Source: Lumbricus rubellus
Taxonomy: Eukaryota; Annelida; Clitellata; Crassiclitellata; Lumbricidae
Direction of reading: 5' to 3'
Assembly: GCA_945859605.1 (NCBI GenBank)
Contig: OX243824.1
Span: 5,153,580-5,217,579, forward strand
DNA: 64,000 nucleotides
A program made the position numbers and the translations under genes. Shown here in pieces: positions 1 through 10,611 of the stretch. How positions within the stretch are numbered: position 1 is the stretch's first letter; every line of letters starts with the position of its first letter. Below the pieces are notes generated by a model, which made no database searches, had not been told where the DNA came from, and saw nothing but the letters and a program-made list of their open reading frames with translations.

Positions 1-66
<66 letters not shown>
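1..66. repeat. (TA)n microsatellite at window edge
   Basis: Nearly pure TA dinucleotide repeat with two AAATA interruptions; it runs off the left end, so its true length is unknown. Confidence 0.97.
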
Positions 67-67
<1 letters not shown>

Positions 68-386
68 TCAGCGCTGCAATAGAGATCAATGTAGCGCAAA
101 GTCATGCCAACATTTATCTATATCGCGCCATACTTGAAATTAATGCACTTTAAGACGACGCGAGATTTTATTTACTCTACGCAGAGCTCGCCGTATTGTA
201 ATTTATTTTGTAAAGTTAAGCATTTTTATGAACCGTTGAATCCTTGGACGCGGTCAGTTGTCGCTAAACCGATGAATGCATTCAATGTAAATGATATCAT
301 TCATGCATAAGGCGAGGTCGACGCGAACAGCCTTGGCAGCCGCTTCGACGTTTCGTTCAAAAAGAGGGATGCCAACGACAAGTATC
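67..386. other. unassigned AT-rich DNA
   Basis: No open frame with family features and no repeat that I recognise. The short frame at 104-310 has no recognisable motif. Confidence 0.5.
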
Positions 387-429
387 TTGGACACCTTTTA
401 ATAAAAATTTTTGACGCAGTATATATAAT
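387..429 (+). promoter_or_regulatory. two-box module (core + TATA)
   Basis: Core TTGGACACCTTTTAA, then TATATAATA starting 28-29 nt after the ACC. First of the series. No transcript can be defined from sequence alone. Confidence 0.45.
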
Positions 430-721
430 ATGAGTAAATTCTCGATTTATATTATTGACTGTAGATATGAAAGGGGTATCTGCATAGCCGAGAACAGCAA
501 TAGTATTATTATTGACCGTTTTTCTGCCTTTACTTACGGAACAAATATCTCAATTTAAAAGGGTTTGCAGTTGTTTTTAACTGCATGATATCTGATTATA
601 CGCCCATACCAATCAGTAATTTTAAGCGTTTAGCGACATATCACAACAAAGACCGTTGCGTCACAAAAATTAAATCTACGTAATACGTAATTTATTTTTT
701 TAAAGCGTCAGTCTAGTAGGT

Positions 722-800
722 CAGCGGTTCTCAACCTGTGGGTCAGGACACCCTGTGAGGGTCGCCTGACGATTTGGCAGGGATAGACTGCTCCGATTTG
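722..800 (+). mobile_element. hAT-like terminus, fragment
   Basis: CAGCGGTTCTCAACCTGTGG matches the usual end of hAT-superfamily elements of the CAG.GGTTCTCAACC kind, and GGGTCGCC-like sequence follows, as in that group. No matching right end or target duplication is visible nearby, so it is a decayed or truncated copy. Confidence 0.55.
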
Positions 801-1203
801 AAATTTGCAAAACCTATGCACTGACTCCTCTGTTTTATCTTCTGTGCTTTATTAATCCTAGCCATGTTCTTATTTGCCTGTCGCCTCTTACAATGTCATC
901 CACTGTTTATCCATAATGAGCAACGTTATTAAGATGACAGAATCGATTCATGCATTTGGATAATTTAAATGTCGACGATAAGTTAGCTTTGAACTCTAAA
1001 TATGCTATAAATTATAAGCTTATTTCTAAACCTTTGTATCGCTTTTTCTGACGATTTATATTCTCAGCACTTGAATTTCGACACCGGTTACACTCTGACT
1101 CCATGAATAAAAAAAGTCGTTAACAGGAGAAACATTATTGCGTACGGCAATGTAATTGATATTGTTTGACGACTCTCTCGACATGCATGCATGAAATGTT
1201 ACA

Positions 1204-1290
1204 GACTTATATGCATTGCTTGTAATCAAATTTAAAGGTGTCGAACATTACTAGGTAACGTGCATCACGAGGTCGGTGACACAAATGACG
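1204..1290 (-). promoter_or_regulatory. two-box module with extended upstream block
   Basis: On the minus strand: CGACACCTTTAAAT, then CATATAAG at about 28 nt. Its upstream ~45 nt (GTGATGCACGTTACC-TAGTAATGTT) is shared with the modules near 5550, 9215, 12110, 14060 and, on the plus strand, 10570. Confidence 0.5.
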
Positions 1291-1375
1291 ATGATCCAGA
1301 TTTAACGAGGGCTCATGATAACAGAGCCCGTTGCCTTTGACAGAAATTTGTTTGGCATATTACAGCACCTTTTGG
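1291..1375 (-). repeat. GAGGGC hairpin repeat
   Basis: Diverged copy of a dispersed repeat whose core, on the minus strand, is a CGAGGGC-like arm, AACGG.CTCTGTT(G/A)TCAT, and a GCCCTCG-like arm. Better copies lie at 27.55, 33.23, 35.19 and 44.93 kb. Here the left arm has mutated (CAAAGGC). Confidence 0.5.
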
Positions 1376-1446
1376 TTAAGTAACACAAAATAATACTCAC
1401 TTACAATGTATGTGTCATGAATTTAAAGCAATTTGAATGTACTACC

Positions 1447-1557
1447 ATATGCTCATTCATTCATGCATTCATTCATTCATTCATTCATTCATTCAATCAA
1501 TCATTCATTCATTCATTCATTCATTCATTCATTCATTCATTCATTCATTCATTCATT
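1447..1557. repeat. (ATTC)n microsatellite
   Basis: About 27 ATTC units with CAAT interruptions. Copies of this repeat elsewhere in the window (5863, 14408, 28200, 36040) directly adjoin a LINE-tail sequence ATAGCGC; this copy has no clear tail beside it. Confidence 0.97.
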
Positions 1558-1617
1558 AAGCACATCATAAGAGATACGTTCAGTGTGAACAGGAAAGGTC
1601 GTTTCGCTTTTCAGAAT

Positions 1618-2210
1618 AAATCAACAAGACCGTGTTACAGTAGCGCACAATAATTCATCTGATGTAGAGCCTTTTCAATGCTAAATGGGTCAGAGGTGCG
1701 TGTCGCTGTGAATAGGTGCGTTCGTCCGATGCTCGGTGTACGCACGGAGCACCAGACTCTGTAAGGTTGGCGAGCATTGGCGCAGACGACGAACCTGGAA
1801 AAGAGCTGATGAAATATTAATATTACGTAGACTTAAGTGACGACATCGACGATGAAAGCAGAACACGTCAGGCGAATAGAAGGAAGAGGAGTGGGGGAAG
1901 AAGGAGGAGGAGAAGGAAAGTGGGTGAGGAGGACGAGGAAGAGGACGAGGAGAAGGAAGAGGAGGAGAAAAGATGAATTGAGGAGGAGGAATAGGATGTG
2001 GATGAATGGGAGGAACAGGAGGAGGTACTGGTGGAGGAGTGGTAGGAGGAGTAGACGGTACAACCGACTGATGGAGGAGTGTGAGCGAATGAAGGAGAAC
2101 GAAGGGAGGGAGACACCGTTCATATGTTGGACGAATAAGCTAAATAGATTCCGGATTGGAGATGTCTCGAACTCAGAACAGTGTTGCTGTTCTTGACATT
2201 TGAAAATACT
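1618..2210 (+). repeat. duplicon A, copy 1 (purine-rich)
   Basis: Diverged direct repeat of 6060-6690, 14520-15200 and 15600-16010. Shared blocks include TGTTACAGTAGCGCA, CTCAATGCTAAATGGGTCAG-like sequence, AAGAGCTGATGAAATATT and GACGATGAAAGCAGAACAC, followed by a GGA-rich tract (1880-2070). This copy lacks the (GAC)n expansion and carries a stop (TAA) in the frame that stays open in copies 2 and 3. Long open frames over 1833-2196 are on both strands and simply follow the purine repeat. Confidence 0.75.
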
Positions 2211-2310
2211 CCGATGAATGGATGATGAAATTAATTATATTATTCATTAGCATTTACTTAATATAAACAAGCGTTCCGATTTAATTCAATCATGTTTATA
2301 CTCATAATCA

Positions 2311-2465
2311 TGTGAGCGAATGAAGGAGAACGAAGGGTGCATTGGTCTCCCTGACACCGTTCATATGTTGGACGACTAAGCTAAATAGATTAATCCGGAT
2401 TGGAGATGTCTCGAACTCAGAACAGTGTTGTTGTTCACATTTGAAAATACTCCGATAAATGGATA
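2311..2465 (+). repeat. local tandem copy of duplicon A right part
   Basis: Repeats 2085-2225 at high identity: GTGAGCGAATGAAGGAGAAC, CACCGTTCATATGTTGGACG and GGAGATGTCTCGAACTCAGA occur in both, about 230 bp apart. A third, more diverged copy ends at 15.96 kb. Confidence 0.8.
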
Positions 2466-2776
2466 ATGAAATTTATTATAATTATTATTTATTAAATTTT
2501 ACATAATGTTAATACGCGTTCCGATTTTATTCAATGATGTTGCTACTTAAATCATTATTTTAGTCATGGTGATAATTTAGATTATAATATAGTAAAAATT
2601 GCATCAGTAACAAATCATTCAATGCTAGGCCTACTATGATTTCTTACAACTTTGAAACAGGTAATATTTTTCGCGCCGTCCATCACGATAGAAAGTCAGT
2701 TATGGTCGTGGCATTCTTAAAACGTTGTTGAACTCTTTTAACGTTAGGCCTATTAGCATAATTGCATCGACTATCA

Positions 2777-2815
2777 AAACACCTTTAGATAGATGATATT
2801 TACGATTATTTATTT
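2777..2815 (+). promoter_or_regulatory. two-box module, weak
   Basis: AAAACACCTTTAGA then TTATTTATTT from about 27 nt. The core is good; the second box is AT-rich but not a clean TATA. Confidence 0.3.
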
Positions 2816-3088
2816 GTCTTTATCTTCGGCTTGGTATAATATTAGCGGAAAATTAAACTCTAAAGATACTAGACGATAACAAAAGGTCAACGAAACATGA
2901 AAACTGTTTAAATTGATTTTTGTGGACGTTAGAGACTAACGAACACCTATTCCGAAAGGTGGACTACTGATAATAAGATGTCGCTGAACACTGAATCGAC
3001 AAATAGTATACAGTATACACCCATGGCAGTTGGATATTGTCAAATGTCAGCGTTGATATCCTGCCATTTACATTTTCAGAGCTACTTA

Positions 3089-3130
3089 ATTGGACACCTT
3101 TACATCGAACGATCTGACGCAATATATTTT
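3089..3130 (+). promoter_or_regulatory. two-box module
   Basis: TTGGACACCTTTACA then AATATATTT at 27 nt after the ACC. A GTCGCTGAAC box lies about 115 bp upstream. Confidence 0.45.
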
Positions 3131-3838
3131 CAGCATGCGAAGTTTAACTGCTTAGGTTGTGTATAGTCCTAATTAAGTCAGTAGAAACAAGAAGGGTGAC
3201 GCTAAGAATACTTTCCACAACATGGTGTCGTTAAACAGCAACTATAAAATCCAGCTCAATAACGCCTCGAATCTGCAGTATGCACAACTAAGATTTTTGT
3301 GACGTCAACTAGCTTCCTCTGTTTCCGTGAGATGTCGCTAAACGCTGGAAATTACTACAAATTGCATTATGGTTTTAACTGTGTCACGTCAGTGACAATA
3401 AAAATTAACCAAACGTTATTCTGCACTTCAGTAAGTTTCGCTAAGTGGAGTGTTGACCCTTTAAGTAAAGGCAATAACGTATAAGTAAAAAATCTTATAA
3501 AATTACTACACACCTATTTTATACATAAATTTTCTTTATAAGTTAAAGCAGACAAGCATGAATGTAATTGCTCGAGGAGTTAGCTTAGAGGCGATGATGA
3601 TGATAACCGCTTAACATGATATATAATGTATTTGCCAATAAACCCGGCGGTCGTTTGATTTTCGTTGTCGTCTTCAGTTGTCGCCATGCATTGTAATCAT
3701 TCTGCTAAGTAAGTAAGTAAGTAAGTATGTTCTTTCTTGAACCGCCTACAAACGCACTTCGGGAACATTCGATGAGAACAGAACATAGCGTATACAATCA
3801 TAAAAAAACGAAATATGCATTTTTCAATAATCAGAGTA

Positions 3839-3841
<3 letters not shown>

Positions 3842-3873
<32 letters not shown>
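3842..3873. repeat. (TA)n at the LINE 3' end
   Basis: TA repeat immediately beyond the (ATTTG)n tail of the LINE on the minus strand. Its counterpart is the (TA)n at 5358-5406 at the other end of the LINE. Confidence 0.95.
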
Positions 3874-3875
<2 letters not shown>

Positions 3876-5355
3876 AATCAAATCAAATTTTTTTTTATTG
3901 AGCCAGAGAAAAGCACACAAGGTACATATCATCACATAAAAATAAAACATGAATGTTATTGGCAACAAAAGGAAACCCAGAAGGGACTGCAGAGTCCCGC
4001 TGGTTAGGGCCACCTAAGCACATTTTCTGGTTCTAGGCGTTAACAAATTCAGCACAATAAAATTATATTCTATTTTCCATCATATATGCAATAAATCAAA
4101 AATAAATCAAAACTTAACTACGAAAATTAAACGTTCCAAATTTTAACATCCCGATATTACATAATGCAAACACGTCTTAATTTTTAAAAATAAATCAATA
4201 CCAAACTGAAAAAAGTAAGAAAACCTTAAGTAAAAAACATAAAGCCTTAACTAAGTAGGGAGAAGGAAGTTTAAAGTATGAACCCGACTAACAGTTCTGG
4301 TTAATCAACCATAAACCCAAGCAATGCTTAAATGACTTAAGAATTGGGATACTGCGAAGGTTTAGAGGTATTCTATTCCATTCAATAGGACCTGCATACT
4401 TAATGGAGAATTTTCTTGAGTTTGTTCGGGCGCGCACAGTTCTATATGAGGCTAAGTTTCTCGTGTTGTATGAGTGTATATCTGAGGCTAGAGTAAAGAG
4501 ATTGGCATGGGAGATAGGCAATGTGTTATATGTATATCGATGCATGAACTCACACATCTGCAGTTGCTTAATTTGTAAAACTTTTAGAATCCCGAGCTGC
4601 GTGAATAGTTTTTCTGAGTGTGAGTTGTAAGGAGAACCGGCTATTAATCTGACAATTCTCTTCTGCAAGACAATAATTCTGTGAAATCGAGAGTTGTAGT
4701 TAGATGCCCAAATCATGTTACAATAGGATATGTACGGGTATATCATAGAGTAGTACAAAGTGAGCAAAATGTTTCTAGGCAGTAAGTAAGATATTCGCTT
4801 AAGTATACCTATGTTTTTAGACAGTTTTAATGCAATGTGTTCAATGTGTACACTCCAAGTGAGATGTTGGTCCACATAGACTCCAAGGAATTTTACAGAT
4901 TCTACTTGTGGAATATCAATATTGTCTATGTGGACTTTTCCCTTCAGTTGTGGTGTTGCTTTCCTATGAGAGCAGAAAAGAATGAAGTTGGTTTTTGTCA
5001 AGTTAAGAGATAGCTTGCTTGCTTTAAACCAGTCAGACACTAGTACAAGTTCTTCATTAAGGATTCGGAATAATTCCTCATAGGATTTGTGAGAGAGGAA
5101 AATATTAGAATCGTCAGCGAAAAGTACAAAGTGTAGGATGGGGGATACATTCGGAAGGTCGTTAATGTAAATCAGGAATAATAGAGGACCCAATATTGAC
5201 CCTTGGGGTACTCCAAATTTAATCGATTTCCAACTTGATGTTATGCCATTACATTTAACTTGTTGCTGTCTACCACTAAGGTAATCTTTAAACCAAGAAA
5301 GAGGGATTCCTCTTATGCCGTAGCTTTCAAGTTTCTTAATTAATATATTATGATT

Positions 5356-5357
<2 letters not shown>
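3874..5357 (-). mobile_element. 5'-truncated LINE (CR1/L2/jockey group)
   Basis: Minus-strand non-LTR retrotransposon fragment: RT coding region (about 4288-5357), a 3' UTR, and a tail of (ATTTG) units at 3874-3890. It starts inside the RT domain at a (TA)n tract and ends on another (TA)n tract, so it either inserted into a TA microsatellite or duplicated TA units on insertion. Clade assignment rests on protein similarity recalled from the family, not on a tree. Confidence 0.85.
4288..5357 (-). pseudogene. LINE reverse transcriptase, C-terminal part
   Basis: The open frame begins at 5436, but its first ~27 residues are the translated (TA)n (IYIYIY...); LINE homology starts about residue 28. 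RT block B is GVPQGSILGPLL (residues 75-86) and block C is LFADDSN (about 105-111, the FADD catalytic pair). Block A with the first catalytic Asp is missing, so the enzyme cannot work. The thumb/connection region and the C-terminus (GPIEWNRIPLNLRSIPILKS) follow, with the typical HSYNTR motif before it. No internal stop or frameshift is visible over ~350 codons, so the copy is fairly young. Endonuclease and ORF1 are absent. Confidence 0.9.

Positions 5358-5406
<49 letters not shown>
5358..5406. repeat. (TA)n at the LINE 5' truncation point
   Basis: TA repeat that abuts the RT-coding sequence and is translated into the spurious IYIY leader of the open frame. Confidence 0.95.
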
Positions 5407-5409
<3 letters not shown>

Positions 5410-5517
5410 AAGGAAAAGGAAGGGCGACGCCTTCATGCTTTTGTGACAGAGCCTCTAAATGGAAAATACAATAATATTATTTTCTGACTACCAATACAAA
5501 TACGTAAGAATGTGATG

Positions 5518-5600
5518 CATATATAAATCAGTGTTACTTAATTTAAAGGTGTTCAACAATACTAGAAAACTCGCATCATTCATCATGTCGGAAACAACAA
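5518..5600 (-). promoter_or_regulatory. two-box module with extended upstream block
   Basis: Minus strand: GAACACCTTTAAATT then TTTATATATG at 24-32 nt. Upstream it carries GTTTCCGACATGATG and TTTTCTAGTATTGTT, the extended block shared with the 1231, 9211, 12102 and 14051 sites. Confidence 0.5.
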
Positions 5601-5862
5601 GCCGAAGAAACAGAAGATCTTTACAATGATAACTTTTTCTCAAGGTAGAAGCAAGAATCTTGCACGATGAGTTCTCCAACTGTTTTCACACTTCCTCAAT
5701 TACTGTCTTTGTAAGTCGTGTGATTCTGTATCGACTAACAAAGATAACAAAGAACACTTACTTACTTACTTACATCACTATGCGTTGTTTATATTAATAG
5801 GTTATGTAAGCTAATACATTTTGCGACTAGTAGCATTTTTACGGAGTCGCCGTTTGTTTTTG

Positions 5863-6004
5863 TTCATTCATTCATTCATTCATTCCTTCATTCGTTCATT
5901 CATTCATTCATTCATTCATTCATTCATTCATTCATTCATTCATTCATTCATTCATTCATTCATTGGTTCGTTCATTCATTCATTCATTCATTCATTCATT
6001 CATT
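5863..6004. repeat. (ATTC)n microsatellite on a LINE-tail remnant
   Basis: About 33 units, with a few CTTC/GTTC variants. The repeat runs straight into ATTTAGCGCA at its right end, a decayed form of the LINE 3' terminal ATATAGCGCC (minus strand). Confidence 0.95.
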
Positions 6005-6059
6005 TAGCGCAGTAATGGACATTTCTACTTTGGTAAGAGTCAACAGCTCGCTACAATTT

Positions 6060-6690
6060 ACAGAACAAATCAACACGACTGTGTTACAGTAGCGCATAAT
6101 AATTCATCTGATGTAGCGCATTCTCAATGCTAAATGGGTCAGAGGAGCGTGTCGTGGTGAGTGGGTGCGTTCGTCCGATGCTTGGAGTACGCACGGAGCG
6201 CCAGACTCTGACAGGTTGGCGAACACATCAGGCAGATGTTGAACGACGACGACGACGATGATGATGACGATGATGATGATGATGACAACGACGACGACGA
6301 CGACGACGATGATGACGACGTAGACGACGATGACGACGATGATGATGACGATGATGACGACGATGATGACGACGACGACGACGACGACGACGTAGCCTTA
6401 GTTGAGTTCTGCTGTGAACAGACGACGAAGGAAGAAGAGCTGATGAAATATTCATGTTACGTTGACTTAAGTGACGACAACGACGATGAAAGCAGAACAC
6501 GTCAGACGTGTAGGAGGAGGGAAGAGGAATGGAGGAGAATGGGGAGAAGAAGGTGGAGGGTAGGAGGAGAAGGAGGAGCAGGAGGAGGAAGATCAGGAGG
6601 TGAGAAGAAGGAAAATGAGGACGACGAGGAGAAAAAGTGGAAGGTGAGGAATTGGAGGAGGCGTGCAAGCAACATACTGAAATATTGAGA
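6060..6690 (+). repeat. duplicon A, copy 2 with (GAC)n expansion
   Basis: Direct repeat of 14520-15200. A (GAC/GAT)n tract at 6238-6393 is followed by a non-repetitive ~110 bp block (TTGAGTTCTGCTGTGAACAG ... GATGAAAGCAGAACACGTC) and a GGA-rich tract. The plus-strand frame 6236-6688 stays open through all three parts (poly-Asp, VALVEFCCEQTT..EELMKY, Arg/Glu-rich). I do not call it a gene because the reverse strand is also open and no start, splice or domain evidence exists. Confidence 0.75.
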
Positions 6691-6756
6691 TTGGCGTCAA
6701 TGGTCCTGGCATGTGTAAAACGTGGTTAACCTCTTAACGCTATTTTTTCCTAAGTA

Positions 6757-6797
6757 TATAGACACCTTTAAATAGATTTTGCTCACAACTTATATAC
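6757..6797 (+). promoter_or_regulatory. two-box module
   Basis: ATAGACACCTTTAAAT then CTTATATAC at 27 nt, a near-consensus site. No repeat family recognised around it. Confidence 0.5.
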
Positions 6798-6799
6798 GT

Positions 6800-7116
6800 T
6801 TCTCGTCGTCTGCTAGATATCTGGACTTCCTCTCCGCTAGATATCTAAACCGGTGTAAAGGTTTCAAATTACCATGCTTCTAAACATGCATTACCCAATC
6901 AATAAACGAGAGGATAACAAAATGGCAACGAACGGGCGACACTGTTCCAAGTATACGAATTTATAGATCGAGATGGATTATTTCAAATGTCGAAAATATG
7001 TAATCGTCTAACTATGAAAATTTTAAGGCTACTTCGAAACCTTTAAATCGCTTGACCTGACGCTATATATTTAGAAATTTCTACTGCATTGCATATGACA
7101 ATTACAACATATGCAA
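6800..7116. other. unassigned DNA
   Basis: A short imperfect tandem TCTGCTAGATATCTGG / TCCGCTAGATATCTAA (6818-6850) and a GGCGACACTG phrase. No gene seen. Confidence 0.5.
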
Positions 7117-7500
7117 CTGCGTATGCATTACAGGCCTACACCGAGAAAAACTCATCTGAAGTATAGCTATATTAATCCCTCACAACCAGCTGCATATCTC
7201 CCTACCTTCAGTCAACGCCTATTGATGGTTTCCTTCTCGTTGCCTGCTATCAACAAGTTTGGGTCTTTTAGCCGAGTATCGATAATATCGGATAACTGGA
7301 AATTATTCTCGATCTTTTGTCTCAATTGGTTCTTCTCTTTGCAATGCTCTTTTTCCACCTGTGCGCTCTGCACGTCTGTCTTGTAGCCTCTTCTCTGCTT
7401 TGTCTCTTCTCAAAACCTCCTTCTTCTCGTGGGGCTTTGCGCACTGGGAGGGCCTCTGAACGGTTCACCCTACTAGAGGCGCTTCATAAATGTTTAAATA
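7117..7500 (+). mobile_element. LINE 3' end remnant
   Basis: Ends in CACTGGGAGGGCCTCTGA ... CTAGAGGCGCTTCATAAATG, a decayed form of the shared LINE 3' terminus (GGGAGCGCCTCTGAG ... GGCGCTATATAAATG), and then a short AATAC tail. The coding part is too decayed to read. Confidence 0.55.
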
Positions 7501-7653
7501 CAATGCAATACAATACTCCGTCACCATCTTACGCGAGTTTCTAATTCTTTTTTATGACATCATCATCATGTCCATCCTCGTTTCTGGGGATCGGAGACCA
7601 CAGCCAACGACGTCAGTTTCCTCCATCCCTCTCTGTCCCTCGCATTCCTGTTA

Positions 7654-8998
7654 CAATCCGCCAGTGATGTAGTCGAGTCCACCTGGGCCGAGTCCGAGTC
7701 CGAGTCCGAGTCCTGCTAAGCCGAGTCCGAGTCGAGTCCGAGTCCAAAGGAGTTCGAGTCCGAGTCCGAGTCCGAGTCACTAAGGATCGAGTCCGAGTCC
7801 GAGTCCGAGTCCAGTGACATCAAGATCCACTGAAACACTCAACTTAATGACATAAAAAAATATCACATAAAAAAATATCAACACTAATTATGCTAATGGA
7901 ATTTTTAGTGTAATTTATCAGAATTGAACTTTAAAAATACTGAATTAGAGAACGTTTTTTTGATAATCTGGCGCAATGAAATGGATACAAATATCCTTCC
8001 ACTGACAAAACACAATTAAGTTCAACAGGGCATCTTGTGAAGTCTCTTATGTTGAGATTTGGGGCCAAAAACTGCCACCCATCAGCAATGCCTCTAAGCC
8101 TAGATTTTCTACTCTAGTAAATGTTCGGAATCTGTGGTTTTGGGAAATGGCGTCTATTCACTGTGATAATATCAGCTACTCCAATACCCCAACACAGGCC
8201 AACTAAGTGTTACGACCTTGCCTGCACGTTGCAATCCTCCAATTATGTAAAAGCCTATCTGATCTATTAATGCAGATGTAGGCCTAAACCTCTGTGCCCG
8301 ATTCCAAGAAGAGAGAAGTTCTAATAGCCACCAGCCACAGGTAGCCAATAGACACGTCCAACCTCCTATCCTTATTTGTCTTACCATAAACGTTTCGATA
8401 GACTAGAAGTCTATGTTCGATCAGATCAGCATAATAAATGCCAAGTCAATTGAGGTGTCAAAATATCAAACTCGATATAGACCCTTTGCATGTCATGGAT
8501 GCTTGGTTTTGTTTGTGCAAGCCTATTATATAGGTAGGCCTAAGCTTATTATAGGCTCATGTTCAAATATTTCAATTAGCCCCTGCCGTAACCCAACACC
8601 GACTATACCTCAAATAAACCTGTAATTACCTTCCCTCGCCTATATTCAGCGGTGCCCAGCCATCCGTGACATAATTTCAATGTCAGGTTGTTTCATTACG
8701 AACTTAAACCCGCGGGCTACAAGGGTTCCTTTGTTTGAGTTGAGTCACTTGATTGATCAAGAAAGCAGACGAAATGTCTTAATTGGTTGTGGCAATACAA
8801 AATGGCCTGCTCCACGGAGAATTCGTGACTCGGAAACCGAGTCACCGAGTCAAATTTCGAGTCCAGGGCTTCGAGTCCGAGTCCGAGTCCGAGTCCTGAC
8901 AGCCCGAGTCCGAGTCCGAGTCCGAGTCCGCAGAAAATCGGTCTCGAGTCGGACTCGAGTCTTTTGCCGGACTCGAGTCCTACATCACTGCAATCCGC
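7654..8998. mobile_element. hAT-like non-autonomous element with (GAGTCC)n termini
   Basis: Element 7662-8990 (1,329 bp) between 8-bp target duplications CAATCCGC (7654-7661 and 8991-8998). Ends are inverted: CAGTGATGTAG at the left and CTACATCACTG at the right. Inside each end is a hexamer array GAGTCC (about 7670-7815 and 8818-8985). No transposase frame is present. The 8-bp duplication and CAG-type ends fit the hAT superfamily. The hexamer arrays could be transposase-binding arrays or simple expansion. Confidence 0.85.
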
Positions 8999-9182
8999 CA
9001 TCGACATCCCCGTCCACTCCTCCACATGGTTCATCCAGCGTCTCCTCGGTCTTCCCCCAAGCCCTTTACCATCCACATATCTCTGACATAATTATGAAGG
9101 TCGGTAGATTGTCCGCTCTGATCATGACATTGTGTCAAAAGTAGATTTATGGCAATCGATATGCAAATATGGGACGTGGCTG
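8999..9182. other. unassigned DNA
   Basis: Sequence beyond the hAT target site; no feature recognised. Confidence 0.5.
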
Positions 9183-9270
9183 ACTAATAAACACCGTAAT
9201 TAACTAGATTTAAAGGTGTCCGACACTACTCGGGAAAACGTGCCGCCCAATGTCGGAAACATCTGAAAGG
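9183..9270 (-). promoter_or_regulatory. two-box module with extended upstream block
   Basis: Minus strand: CGGACACCTTTAAATC then TGTTTATTAG at 26-27 nt. Upstream TTTCCGACATTGG..GCACGTTTTCCCGAGTAG matches the extended block of the other 0-14 kb sites. Confidence 0.5.
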
Positions 9271-9585
9271 TTGTCTGAAAGGTTGCATACATGTACATGT
9301 ATATAATCGCAATCGTAGACTCAAAACTTTTAAAGCACCATTTGAAACCTGGCACAGAGCACTTCTATGTTTAGTTGTTTACGAACGTTGCACACCCCTG
9401 TTGAGGGAATTTGCATTTCACAATATTCTACAAAATTATAGCAGACCTCTTTTTGGTATAATACTCATTGTATATAAACAGACGCGAGTTCAAGTGCCGC
9501 TATTCTGTCTTCCTTCAATTGTTTCTCAGGTAATTTTTTCCGAAGTAACAGCAGGTCATTGATACTGATTACTCTTTCTCAAAGT

Positions 9586-9801
9586 ATGTATGTGCACTTG
9601 TTATAGCGCCCCTTCAAACTCTCTCTCCCTACTCAGAGACGCTCCCGAATGCAGAGCAGACACTGGATCGGAGTTTCAGGCCGAAGCGCCGAGCAATTTA
9701 AGTGAACGACTTTACCAAGGTTCTACGCGGCGATGTGGATTCGAACCTCGAACCTTCCGGCTCCAAGGAAACGACGCCACCACTACACCACCGCGCCCCA
9801 C
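9586..9801 (-). mobile_element. tRNA-derived SINE, full-length copy
   Basis: On the minus strand it reads GGGGCGCGGTGGTGTAGTGG (tRNA-like head with A box), GGTTCGAATCC-type B box, a body with CAATT..TC.GCGCTTCGG, then the LINE-like 3' end (GCGTCTCTGAGTAG ... GAAGGGGCGCTATAAC) and AAGTGCACATACA. A 10th-kb member of a family with at least nine recognisable copies here. Confidence 0.85.
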
Positions 9802-10127
9802 AAAGCAGAAGCATTGTTCTTGTATGAATCAGATGAGATCTCCAAATGCTTTTAACATTTCTTCGATTCCCGTCCATGTATAGGTAAGGCCCATAGGCTT
9901 CGGAGTTCGGACTCGACTAATTAAGATTACTTATCTATATCAGCATGCACATTGTGTGCAATAAATGGTCTTGCAATTCACTTTGAGTCTGACAGCATAA
10001 ACTGCCACCCGTTTGTTTGCTTTTCTTTCATAAATTCATATAGCGCACCAATGGACATCATTAGACTGGCATTCCCTTTTGAAATGCGACAGCTCGTTCC
10101 AATGAAGGCATTGGTGCGCCATTGGCC
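9802..10127. other. unassigned DNA upstream of RTE remnant
   Basis: ATATAGCGCACCAATGG at 10039 resembles a decayed LINE tail on the minus strand. Nothing else recognised. Confidence 0.4.
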
Positions 10128-10520
10128 AAGGTACGGGTGCGAGGCCTGGACTCTGAGGAAGGAGGAAAAAAACCTTAATCAAGCAGTTGAGAACAAGTGC
10201 ATCCGAAAACTAATGAGAATCTCGTGAAAAAAATGATAAAAAATGAACAGGTGTACAAATCAGCAGAGGCCTGAAAATGGTTGTCTTATTTTGGCCATTA
10301 TCTTAAGACAGCCGCACGACAGTATCGAGAGCAGTCTGATGACGGGTCTCGTGGAGGGAGTCCAAGAACGAAGTAGACCGAGGATTTCATGGCTTGACAA
10401 CATCTCACAACGGACTTGCCACGTGGGCACACAAATGCTGAACGCAGCTCATTAAGGAGACTTCGGGCAGTGGCAATCCATTCGTGCAGTTAACCGTCGC
10501 GAAGCGACAATGGCGATATG
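10128..10520 (+). pseudogene. RTE-clade LINE, C-terminal remnant
   Basis: Plus-strand translation gives YGCEAWTLRKEEKNLNQAVE, then NKCIRKLMRIS, the well-known RTE/BovB post-RT region (YGCE.WTL.., .F..KCLR.ILRI.W). After an in-frame stop and a shift it continues with QERSRPRISWLDNISQ, like the family's GRPR..W.D. Near the end WQSIRAVNRREATMA matches the family's W...V..R...A. At least two frame breaks, so it is dead. RT core and endonuclease are absent. Confidence 0.85.
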
Positions 10521-10568
10521 ACATGACGTTACGACATCATGATGCGCGTTTCCATAGCAATGAACAAT

Positions 10569-10611
10569 TTTGGACACCTTTAAATTTAGTTAACACTGAT
10601 TAATATAAGTG
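10569..10611 (+). promoter_or_regulatory. two-box module with extended upstream block
   Basis: TTGGACACCTTTAAATTT then TTAATATAAGT at 24-27 nt. Upstream GACATCATGATGCGCGTTTC and CATAGCAATG match the extended block seen in inverse orientation at 1.2, 5.5, 9.2, 12.1 and 14.1 kb. It lies 50 bp beyond the RTE remnant. Confidence 0.5.

Larger units (their letters stand above)
2466..3841. other. unassigned DNA with two modules and GTCGTTAAAC boxes
   Basis: No gene seen. It holds several related phrases: GATGTCGCTGAACACTG (2970), GGTGTCGTTAAACAGCAAC (3222) and GATGTCGCTAAACGCTGG (3330). The 3222 block with its ACTATAAAA and ACGC.T.GAATCT recurs at 15293. Probably decayed retroposon 3' ends. A short (AAGT)n run lies at 3707-3726. 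Confidence 0.5.

Noticed and set aside
6228..6688. 150-residue poly-Asp and 146-residue Arg/His-rich frames
   Set aside because: Both strands are open over a GAC/GTC repeat; no domain, start context or transcript evidence.
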